A program made the translations under genes and the position numbers. DNA of 64,000 nucleotides, taken from Albula goreensis. Taxonomy: Eukaryota; Chordata; Actinopteri; Albuliformes; Albulidae. Shown here piece after piece: positions 12,666 through 23,500 of the stretch (position 1 is the first letter of the stretch; the number at the start of each line of letters is the position of its first letter). The stretch spans positions 8,538,141 to 8,602,140 of the forward strand of contig CM040763.1 of the NCBI GenBank assembly GCA_022829145.1. Direction: 5' to 3'. The notes under the pieces were generated by a model that worked only from the letters and a program-made list of their open reading frames with translations, had not been told where the DNA came from and did no database searches.

Positions 12666-13340
12666 GTCTGCACATTTCTTAAATGAAATGAAGCTGTCCA
12701 ACACCTTGGGCAAGTGGATGGAGATAGACTTATTATCTGTCTGCTATCTTATGACTAATAGGCTGAGTTAAAATTAATGCTGTCTGGCTAATGAATGTTT
12801 GGGTGTCTGGGTAGAAGTTACTGGAAAGTAGTTTTTGGGTTTAATTGTGCACCCATCAGTGGTACATACAAAAAAGAAACAATTTTGGGTGAACTATCAA
12901 TTGTCTTAAACTAATATCTCTAATTATTGATTAATGAATCTCTGTTACTGCCAGTAGTAGAAGATTGCTAAAATACATACATACTAAAATACAGTATGTT
13001 GTCTTTTAGATACCTATGCTAATTTACCACATCACTGCAACAGTAAAACATATAGTGATTCTAATCCACACTTTACTGTGCAAAGTGTGTAGACCCCGCA
13101 CTACAGTTTTTCTGCAAACATAAATCCTCTATAGCAAATGCAGGAGCAGCATGAAAGCATTTATTTTTCATCAGCTGAGCTGGATGTTAGGATGGATTTT
13201 CCAGCTGTGTTTCAGGAGGGAAACCGTTGCATTGCGTTTTGGTTATGCGAGGATGTGTGATATTTTGTGGCATTGGCCGCATTGTTCCATGGTTCCATGG
13301 GGACCCAATCCCACCGACAACATGGCAGAAACTCGTGTGC

Positions 13341-13440
13341 ATGGCCTCCGCCATCATCAAGGGTGCTGGCGCATCTGCTGGGGATGAGGCCTGTCTGGCA
13401 AATGGGGCCAAGAAACTGGTGAAGCAGGAGAACGGAATGG
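13341..13440 (+). CDS. Candidate coding exon, 33 codons, product unknown
   Basis: In an otherwise AT-rich area this 100-base piece is distinctly GC-richer. It encodes MASAIIKGAGASAGDEACLA followed by NGAKKLVKQENGM, and ends at ATGG|GTGAGC, a good donor in phase 1. The composition (Ala, Gly, Lys, Glu) is like a soluble protein rather than translated noise. The same frame stays open upstream to at least 13227. A possible acceptor (CTGTGTTTCAG) ends at 13214, so it could be an internal exon 13215-13440 instead of a first exon. Against it, both minus-strand frames over the block are also long and open, the -3 position of the ATG is T, and no partner exon was found. A decayed repeat or a non-coding conserved block is equally possible. 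Confidence 0.3.
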
Positions 13441-13759
13441 GTGAGCAGGTTTGAAACACTTTCTTTTCCACCCTTTCGGTCAGCGATAATGGACAATATC
13501 ATTTCTCATGCAAATACGAAAGAGGGGGCTGTCCTGGTAGAACCTTGGCATTCTGGTGCCATTTCCGTTTCGATGGGAGGAGCGGAGCACTTGGCATTCA
13601 GGAGAGGGTAATGTGAGGATGGAAAATGGGGTAGGAGGGAGAAAGTAATCCATGCTGTAGATCCCAGCGCTTCGCCGCAGGGGAAATCTTAATCTATATG
13701 CCTTTAATTTGTATGCATAGTAAAGCAGAATGGCTAATGTTTCAATCCCTGAGGTGGAG

Positions 13760-13908
<149 letters not shown>

Positions 13909-13920
13909 TATGTGTATGTG

Positions 13921-14827
13921 TGCCTTTGCATGCGCATCTGTATCTGTGCTAATGCAGCATCCATTTTGATAATCTTTCATTCCAATGGCAGTATGCTGTG
14001 CCACAGAGCAGGGCGCTCAGTGATGTATCTTAGAGAATTGTACGACTGGATTCTACCCACATAGTCCTGTTTCTCTGCTGAGGCTCTGCGGTGAGAACAG
14101 ACGACTGGAAATAGGAGAAAGTAATAGCAAAGTCTTCTGGTCTGGTTTGCATCTTTTGTTTTGGAATTGAGGATCCTTGGCAGCACTGAAGTCTTGAAGT
14201 TTTGCATCAGACGTAGAAAATCCTCATTGTGAAAAAGCAAAACAATACACAAGTGAATGCATTTGATTAGCTAGGGGGAAATGTGCTTTTTGGTGATACT
14301 CTTCGTGCCAACAAAACTGGAAGGAGGTGTAGAGAATGGTTCCTCCTTAGATTCTACCCAAACAACGGCAACACAATCCACACCTGGGCAGCTTTCTCAC
14401 AAACTCAACCTCTCCTTTCATGCTTTTCAGCTTCACCGTCTACATATGGCCCTGAAATATCTGCAATGGTATGCTGCAGCAACATATTCTAAATGGAATT
14501 CCCCTTTAACCTGTCTATTAGGACTGAAAATAAATGGCTACAGAAGTATTTCATTATTGAGTATAAATGCTCATTTTGATTATGACAAAGTTCAATCTCA
14601 GTAACATACATTACAGAGTATAACAAACATATTTAGGCAATGTCTAAATATTCATTTTAATCAATATAATGATCTAAAGGTCCCTATAACATTCCTTAAA
14701 ATAACCAACTATTTCCCTAATACATGGCAATGTGCCTTTCATTTGGCAGTGATTGAATTTTATGAGGTTGGCCATGCAGGACTCAATTACCAATGCCTCA
14801 TTGTCCCAACAGTCTCTAAAGTAGTTC
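13921..14827. other. Non-coding stretch right of the TG tract
   Basis: No gene or repeat family is recognised. Short overlapping frames at 13977-14252 (minus) and 14281-14604 (plus) have no motif or splice support. Confidence 0.5.
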
Positions 14828-14842
14828 AGAGCCCTCTTGTGG
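14828..14842 (-). promoter_or_regulatory. CTCF-like core motif
   Basis: On the minus strand the 15 bases read CCACAAGAGGGCTCT. This matches the CTCF core CCASYAGRKGGCRSY at 13 of 15 positions, including the invariant AG and GGC. It lies in otherwise featureless DNA. A single motif match is weak, but this one is close enough to be a plausible insulator or loop anchor. Confidence 0.35.
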
Positions 14843-17372
14843 CAGAGAATGCAGCTACAATAATTTAATATTGTATTTCCTCACTTACGTTGCTACACAT
14901 TTGGGAAATCATGTATTTTGTTATCTGTCTAGTTAATCATAATCTGTAACGATCTATAAATTGATTGATTGTCAGTACCAGAATTAGCCAGTTGCTAACA
15001 GGGAGAATAACCATGCCAACATCATTATGTTTTGAGTATGATATTGTCAGCATAAGGTCCATACATTGTTTCAGATTTACATTGGCATTCCGTGCTAAGA
15101 TGAGGATGTCAAAAACATATATGGAGGACTCAGTTCAAAGCGTTTGGTGAAATAGTATTTTTTTTAATTGGCCTTTCGATCTTTACTAATGTGAGCGCAT
15201 GTGTTCACAGGACACCAAGCAAAAAAGCAAATATTACTCACGTTAACCATCACAATGCTATTTTGCCCACATCAAAATAAAGACTTTTACAAGGTAGCTT
15301 TCAGAAAATGAATGATGCTTCACTGTCAAAAATAAATTGATACCATCCATTGAAAATCTGCTATTTAGCATTGTGCTATATATAATCAATAGGCATTAGG
15401 TAGATCGATGTCTTGCTTGGACTTCGCTATTATCTTCCATTAGGACAATATATTTCCCAGTAAGCTGCATTCAGGCTAAGCTGTCGCTATTAGTCCATTT
15501 GGTTTGACTGTATTACTTAGTGATTACATGAGTAATTTGGGGGAAAGCTACAAGATATGATGGCAATTCATGACTTATTGATAGCCAAAAAGGGAAGCTG
15601 TTGAGAGCTGTAAATTAGTGTCTGATGGAAAGTGTTCACTTTTAAAGGTCACATTCACTCAAGTACAGACAACAATAATAAGCCACCTACTGTGGGAAGA
15701 GTAGTGCGAATGAAATTTGAAATACTTCCTTTCACATTTTGAAGATAAGAAATGTGTATATTCATTGGTGCCAGTTGGTTGCAATGTAAATAAGGGCATT
15801 TATGTCCTGAAGCTATTGTGAGCTATCACATATGACTGGTGACTGCATGTTACGAGGACACGCCATTTGACATTTGAAATTGCCGAAATCACTTCAAAGA
15901 GAGATGTAAATGAGACATGTAAATGAGATGAGACATAAGCAGGCCGTGACATGGGAGGCAGCAAAACTTGAAAATAAAATGTATATATTTAAGGAGTGTT
16001 TGAGAATGTTTTTTGTTCAGCTGCTAAATGCTGTTGTAGGAAAAGGGTTAGGGTACAGTGTTTCAGCAGTACCTGAGGGAAAGTCTGGTGACTTGAAAAT
16101 CTTCTGTGTAAACTTTGCATTAAGTTACTTCACAAGATTATCTTTACCTGGATTGTGTCATTAAATATATTGACTGCTGTCCATAAAGGTAGATCCATTA
16201 TCTTTGGTATGAGTACAGTTAGCATCTCTCTGGAAGGCCCACATGCTTTGTGCATTCAGATTCCGTGTTGAGTTTTCTTCTCCATGTTAAGAATATGCTT
16301 GGTACACAGTATCCTTGAAACAAAAAACTGCTGAATCTCAACAACAGAAAACTGACAAGCCTTAAAATAATATTTTTCCCTTCAGGAGAGTGAACCCATA
16401 CAAATGATGTAATATAAATAGAAAAATGTACAATGTCTGTAACCTAGATAGGGTCTATACCAGAACAGAGAGTAATGTTCCACTGACTGGCCCTGATCTG
16501 AAGAACCATTTACTTTAGGTACTTTGTTCTCAAACACCATGTCCATTTAAAAGTTTGCTTACACTGTGTTTTTCACAGACTTCAATGGCTGCATAAATTT
16601 TGGAAAATAAGGTCCTAAAACCCCTGAGCATTTTGGAGTCAAGAGCCTGTTCAGTATCTGCCTTCCGCAAAAATATGGTCTTTCTGTGACCTCCTCAGGC
16701 ATCGGACAGGAAGTGGAGGATCAGCATATCGAACTGAAATATGATAAAGCAGTGAAGCAGCATTTTACAATTTGCTTCTTCTTGGTTGAAATCACCCCCG
16801 TGAGCATGTGGATATTCATAATTCCAGATCAGTGAGACTCACAGGATTCGAGTCACTGTTCTCACGTTTAAAATATTTGTGGAGCTAGGTTTCCCCAAGA
16901 GAACTGGGCAACGGACCAAAGAAAATGTCACTGTAAAATATATTTATGCCCAACTCATGCCTCTCATTCATCACTGAGCCCAGGTGTACCCTTTTTATGC
17001 CTGATTAATCAAAAAGGAAAAAGAGGAAAGTTTGTGCGGTTCCACTTTGGGGCCAGCCCTATAAATGTTATGCTTGCAATTCATACTCAAAAACGAGAAG
17101 TTTAGCCTATTGTTCTTCCGGAGATGAACAAAGGTTAAATAAGATGTTTTGAATATAGATGGTTGTGCTCTTTTAATGTTATACACACACACTAGCAAGC
17201 TAGTCCCCCATACATATGCATACATATACATGTGTGTATGACTACGGAGTATAAATTAGATGACTGAGAAAAAATTGGCTGTGGTATGTGTAACATGGAT
17301 AAATTCATAACTAAAATGCACAGCTGGCATTATGGGACTACATTATTTTTGGTAGAGAGTCTAAACCCCATT
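14843..17372. other. Non-coding stretch with one enhancer-like segment
   Basis: Mostly plain AT-rich DNA. The part around 15400-15600 is dense in homeodomain-compatible and other short motifs and looks like the blocks noted elsewhere as candidate conserved elements, but nothing specific can be claimed. A small ATGTAAATGAGA duplication occurs at about 15902-15930. No exon is supported. Confidence 0.45.
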
Positions 17373-17387
17373 ACACACACACACACA

Positions 17388-17481
<94 letters not shown>

Positions 17482-17486
17482 CACAT
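17373..17486. repeat. (CA)n microsatellite with interruptions
   Basis: About 114 bases of AC dinucleotides, broken by a T at 17394, an A insertion near 17463 and a T near 17480. Reading frames through it encode only Thr/His or Cys/Val runs. Confidence 0.98.
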
Positions 17487-17965
17487 TGGGTTAAGGCTAT
17501 ACATATCTGTGCAGCAGTGATTGAAACAGAGCAACATTAACAATACCTTACAAAAAAGACATGTAAAATAATTGTTTCACATGTAAGATCCATACAAGGC
17601 TAGCTGTTCACAGAATTTAAGGTATCACATGTTTTAACAACCTTTTTAACACGTGTTTCTTGAAAGGGAACTGGATGCTTCCACCTCATGGCTCATTGAA
17701 CCAAAAGCTTGGCTTTCAGTGTCCAATAAAATTGTCTGTCTAACATTTACTGTGATTCATTTTTGTAGTTTTTGCAGTTTGCCATATATACTTTTGCTTA
17801 ATGTATTCTTAGCCCTCCTGCAGCAAAACTCTTGAGGCAATCACCCTCAGCAGTGCCTGAACGAATCTTGTTGATTGGCAGCATATGAAGAGCTCCTCGC
17901 CCAGTCTACCAGAAAGCCTTGGGCAGCTGACAGAGTAGCAGACTGCCTGCCTGGGCAGGAACCCA

Positions 17966-18023
17966 TGGTGATGCTGATGATGCTGATGATGATGATGATG
18001 ATGTTGTTGATGATGATGATGAT
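17966..18023. repeat. (GAT)n/(ATG)n trinucleotide repeat
   Basis: Imperfect ATG/GCTGATGAT repeat with one TTGTTG interruption. It gives poly-Met or poly-Ile frames on the two strands. No gene is implied. Confidence 0.95.
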
Positions 18024-19436
18024 ATCCACAAACTCACATGGGGAGGGAGGCCTTAATGAGGAAGGACACACGACTGCCTGAAAAATGACCAGTGCTGACC
18101 TGAGTGAGGATGCGTTGGCTCTTCAGGACCCCACCGCTGGGCACAGCTGGAGGTTTGGGCTTCCAGTGTGAACCCACACAACCCCTGGAATGAAAGCTGG
18201 AGGCCAGGCAGACCCTTCTCTGTGACCGGTTTCTTCACCCAGGGAGGAGGGAGCAGGATCAGGGCCCGTCTGCAGGGCACTGTGAGCAGACTTCCCTGGG
18301 ACCTCACAAAGCATGCTGACTGAAATGAATAACAGCATATACGGGGAGCTATATGCATGAGAACCTTCAGGCTGGGGTGGTCATGTTTGCTGATGAACTT
18401 AGTAAGCAGACTGGGGGATGTTTTTTATGTTTAACAAACTGCATCACTCATTCTTCTACTAAACAATGAAATATAGCTTTCCCAATCAAATTCTTTAAAC
18501 TTACACAGATGCTATAAAAAGTTTCCAAATTGTTGGAACCACAAGACATTCGAACCTTTTTGATGTGTAAAATTTCGACAAATTCGAAAATATGGGACTG
18601 CTCCTGGAAAGATTTTACATTTGGTCATCTGACTTCTGTATGGCTGCAATATAAAAGAGATAGAGATTGTGAGTCAGGTCAAGTAAGCACAGAACGAACG
18701 CTTTGGTTTTATCTCACAGAAGTTAGCATTTTGATTGAGTTATTGGTGCTGTTTCTCCCCCAGTTCTATGGTATGAAGGGTAAAATGAGATTTACTGCCG
18801 CCTCAAACTGAATTCATTTTTGTATAAAAAAGCAAGTCTTCAAGTGTGTACCAGGGCTCCTGAATGGCACCCACTTGATTTACTGATGTATTTATTTATT
18901 TATCTTTTAATGATAAATTTAGTCCTCGGAATGCTATACAGCTCTTATAAGCTCTTTGAAGTTTGTCTTTAAATGACACACTATATTCCTCAGTAGTCTT
19001 GTTGGCACAATTCTTTTATAATTATGCAAAAATTAAGTTTTTAATTTACCCAAGACATTAATTAATTAAACCTTTTATTCTTGGCAACACAATTATAAAG
19101 CAATTAAATGACTAATGAACAACATGTCAATCATGGCACACACATGGGCACCACTCTTTATACTCAGCATGGTATCAATGGGAACAGGGCCTCTGTGGTG
19201 TCATTTATGATAATTTAGCTGTCATTGAAAATATTCTCATACTGATAAATATCTGATAAAACAACAGTTTAAAAGTGTTTTTAGATTTATTGAAGGAATT
19301 AGTCAACATTTGGTTTACTCAATTAGTGACATATTTACAAACTGAAGATCAAAGAGAAGCATGGGTGAGAGCTTCAGTGTTCAGCTTCAGAGCCACACAT
19401 GCACAAACACACTCACTCTGTGTACTCTGTGTATTC
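18024..19436. other. Non-coding stretch
   Basis: The first 300 bases are somewhat GC-richer and open in two minus-strand frames (18358-18053 and 18338-18123). No motif or splice structure was seen there. The rest is AT-rich with TTTA runs near 18890-18910. Confidence 0.5.
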
Positions 19437-19463
19437 TGTGTGTGTGTGTGTGTGTGTGTGTGT
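19437..19463. repeat. Short (TG)n microsatellite
   Basis: A 27-base uninterrupted TG run, preceded by a diverged TGTGTACTCTGTGTATTC edge. Confidence 0.95.
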
Positions 19464-19719
19464 TCATTTATGTGGATATGCCCAAAATCACACATTATAA
19501 ATTGCATTGTTTATAATAAAACGAGGATACGCACATCCTTGTTTTTTTCCAAACCATGGTTTTCACTTATTTTGATAAACCTATGTGCATGCTGGGATAT
19601 TTTATTTGCCACACAATAGTTCCATGCAATTTGAAATAAATGTGAAATGCAGGTATTCTGCCCATTGCTGTACATCAGCCTGGAATAAAAGCTGGTGCCC
19701 ATCACTCGACTGACATCAC

Positions 19720-19739
19720 AGAATGTTCACGAACATTCT
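19720..19739. promoter_or_regulatory. Perfect four-unit heat-shock element
   Basis: AGAATGTTCACGAACATTCT consists of four contiguous alternating pentamers (nGAAn nTTCn nGAAn nTTCn) with every one of the 12 fixed positions correct. It is also a near-perfect palindrome with 9-base arms around a 2-base centre. Three inverted nGAAn units are enough for trimeric HSF1 binding in vertebrates. A weak TATA-like AATAAAAG lies at 19684-19691, but no transcript start or exon could be identified beside it. It may be a distal HSF site or an unannotated heat-inducible promoter. Confidence 0.6.
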
Positions 19740-20330
19740 AATGCCACTCCTCGCTGACAGCTGTCATTTTCATTTGCAAAAAAGCATACACACTTCATTG
19801 GCCTTCCAGTGACATCTGACACGGCCTCCTCAATCATGGTGACTGATTCAGCGCATGCCATTCTGTCCTGAACTCTGAAGCACAGCTTCAGTGTCAATGT
19901 AGGGGTGCCAATTTCATTCAAGCAAACCCGCAGAAATGAATAATATGTGTATCTTTCGATGTCAACACAGGTAGCCCTCTTTATGCTTCAGTAACTGATC
20001 ACAGCCAATAATTTTTTTATCATGTGGTAATAGTTTACATGTGGTTTGACTATGCAAACCCAGTAAATCAACTCCTTAATCTTCAACAAGGAGCCGTTTA
20101 GGAACCATTATGAAAATATGACTGTAAAGTATGGGTAGCAAATACTGTTATATTGACTTATGACATATATTAATTCAAATGAACAAAAACACTGTGTAGC
20201 TTTCACAATAAATATAATGTGATCATAGTGGCAACAGTTTGTGTTTTGCTCAGGATTACTAAAATGTAATTAGGAGTAATATTAGGACTTTGAACAATGT
20301 GGCTACATGAGAAGTGGTAGGACAGGAAGC

Positions 20331-20350
20331 CACCCCCCCCCCACCCCCAC
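20331..20350. repeat. Poly-C run
   Basis: A run of 11 C followed by ACCCCCA. Read as poly-G on the minus strand it could form a G-quadruplex, and it is a likely site of length error in sequencing. Confidence 0.9.
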
Positions 20351-20467
20351 TTATCAGAACATCAATGAAAATGTGTAATCTCTCCTCACAGGGGTGATCA
20401 AGTCTCTGGGTCGCTGGGAAAGAAGCCGTTTGGGGATCAGTCACCAGCGCGGGGGTCTGTCGCACTG

Positions 20468-20488
20468 GATAAGACATTACTGCTTATC
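20468..20488. promoter_or_regulatory. Inverted pair of GATA motifs
   Basis: GATAAG at 20468-20473 and its inverse CTTATC at 20483-20488 face each other across 9 bases, within a segment (about 20390-20520) that is GC-richer than its flanks. Paired GATA sites are common in enhancers. Two 6-mers in this arrangement could also arise by chance. Confidence 0.25.
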
Positions 20489-20558
20489 AGCTGCCTGCCA
20501 GATGACTCTGATGAAGTCTTTACACACTTTAAAAAAGAAAAACATAGAAAAAATGAGC

Positions 20559-20577
20559 AAAAAAAAAAAAAAAAAAA
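20559..20577. repeat. Poly-A run
   Basis: Nineteen consecutive A after a stretch already rich in A. No adjacent retroposed gene or SINE could be recognised, so I do not call it a retroposition tail. Confidence 0.85.
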
Positions 20578-23500
20578 GATCCCAAAGTTCTACACAGAGT
20601 ATGTTTCAGTTCCAATACACCAACTGATCTGAGGGGCCTGGAAATGACTTTGGAGCTCCCATTCTCTGTCGCCAGATTAAGACTCGATAGCCATGCTCCA
20701 GCACCTCAGTGATGGAATGGGGATGATACCAATGACATTGTGAGAGTGTCAACATTTTTTTTTTTCAATAGCCTTCTCTCGTCTCTCTCTCTCCTCTGCC
20801 AGTGGAATTTATTTGCCCAAAAGCAATAAGACGGGGCTGCATGTTGAGTAATGAGTCATGCATGACATTTTGAGTCTCAATACACCAGCTGACAGGGCAG
20901 GACGTCCTGGTGCTAAAAAGGCATGTGCAGCAGAAACAAGTCTAAGTCTGAGTACACTGAACAGGCATACATTTCACGGTGAGAAAGGCCATCCGACTCA
21001 ATGGTCGACAAATATGATTGGATGTGTCTTTGAATATGTGACATAGGATGTAAGCTCTAGAGGACTTTCACTGAATAATTCTCTTGCTCCACAGTCCTTG
21101 AATGTACCATGTTCCTGTACTACGTGTTCTCATCAGCAGATCATGCAAGTACAGGCAATGATAAGAACCTTGGAATCGTGGATTTTACTGTAGATGTGGG
21201 TTTTGATTTTCAGGTCAGTCGAACGGTGCTATGGTAACCTCTAGTTTAACGAGAGCTGCAAGAAAGCTGTAAATATCCACAGTTGTATGAATGGTTAAGG
21301 AATAAGCTGCACATATACAATTACTTCATAATCCTAATCAGTGCTCACATCTTCTTAAACTGGTCATATATTCCTGTGTTCTTAGTTATAGGCCTTTGTC
21401 ATGCCCAACCAATCAGAGAGCAGCTGGCCATCCTGTAACTTGATGAGTTACTTTTGGTCGGGGCATAGATCACTGCATTTGGCAACAACTACAAATTGTA
21501 AGAGCAAAGCAGTTCTGTGTTTGAGAAGGCTCTAGTAAATGAGGAAATTCCAGTGTGTAAGCTGAGCGGAGGGTGAACAGGATATTAATAACAGGCCGAA
21601 CTATGGGGGACCTCTGCCTCACAGAACCAGAGGGCAACACACAGGGCATTTCTATACATAATGCCTGTCCTGCTTCATACTGTGTGGGGTTGTGCTCCTC
21701 CATGGCTGAGCTTCCCGCAGGGAGAGTGCTAACTTCCATCACATTACTTATCGGTCAGGTATTTACCAGGAGTGTGACCTCATACTTAACTAAGCTGTGC
21801 CACATCAGCACAAATGCTGTGAGACTGGAAACTTTGAAAAGACCTTTTAAAGCACTTTCTGTTCTCTCTGATGTTTTTTTCCCCTTTCAAGAGACTTGTT
21901 TTTGACAGGGAAACATGACTCCTGCATATTTAATTGTGACACAGAAGCTCAAAGGCTATAAAATATACTCAAACTTAATTATGACATACACTGAGGTCCA
22001 AATCAAATTTGAACCCTCAATGAACCGATAAAATGTATGTTAGAATTTTGTTCCATAGTAGCTTTCTTCTTTTTTGGGGTAGGATTCTCTTAAAAACACC
22101 TGCTAACAGAAGGTTCCTATTTTCTCCTCAGTGGGTACACATTTATGAGTTTTAGAATCAGAATAAATAATGATGTGTACCTTATGCCAGAAAGAATTAG
22201 TCTGTCAAAGTTGTCTGTTCCACCCTCAAGTCAAATTATATTGGCATTACTTTAGTCATTTCTGATTAAAGGGGCTATTTAAAGCTCCGGTGTGTCTTGT
22301 TTGCGTGTCTAAGTTACAAATGAACAAGCTGCCAATGCGCAGCATTATTTTATGGTCCTCACATCCTTCTCTTATTTCCCTTTTTAAATGCCCAAACACA
22401 TTTTCTGTGAGCCAGGGCATGCAGACACCATTATGATGGTTTACAATGATGAAATGCCAGAAGTTGACAGGTGAGCTGGAATTGTTTGGTAAAGGTGATT
22501 ATCATTTTTACTGCAGACCTACAAACCAATATTTCATATTTTTAGAGTTACATTTACTTTTGTATCTACTTCTCTCAATGGAAACTCGTCATTGTCCAAA
22601 TTATTGGGTACATGAAAACCTGAACAAAAAGTTACTTAAAAAAATCCTCATTAGAGAACACTATTTCTAATTTTAAATTGCTACAAGTTTCTTTCACTGA
22701 TAAGGTGATGACATGACATCCTCACAAGTCATGGTTTATTTAATTAAATTATCTATAATAGACTGTCAATTTAGCTTTCCTTGCAGTCACTGCGCTCTTT
22801 TAATTACTAAGCATGTTGGCCTGCACACTTTATGTTGGCCTGCACAATAAATGTTTAATGCAAAATCAATACAGCATAGAGGCTCATACAGACAGCATGG
22901 TATTAACAGTCTCTGTACAGTGTTCAGTAAAATACAACGGAGTCACTACATCAACGGCCATCTTAGTCTTTTATAATCATGATGCTATCAAGCTATTTAT
23001 GCGGATTGCATAAACAATGGAATTTGCCTCTGGTGCAGTACTAGATACATGAAACATGCAGCATTGTACCATTTCTGTAACAAAAACATGGAAGAGAAAG
23101 CAATATACAAGTAAAATTAAGTCAGAAGGTCACCTAATGTAAGTAGTCTTGCAATAGTTTTACAGCAAAAGCATATTGATTTTCTTTTCTTTCATCAAAA
23201 GCCATGACAGAGGACACTGTGCCATTCTCAATGTACTTTTTGCTGTAGATGAACAGTGTATAGGTGCTGCTTACTTTCACTGCTACCATCATCAAGGTAA
23301 ATATGCTTTTTAACTTATATAGCAACAACAAACACTTTATAGTCAAGGTTAAGTGCGTGGTCTCTAACACAATGCAATCCTTTGCTGATTGTGAGACATG
23401 TTCATGTTAACCACAAGCATTGTTCCAGAAGGTTCTGCAAACTGGTGGTTACAGCACTACTTACAGTACAAACGGTACAGCACTATGCCATTAAATCTAT

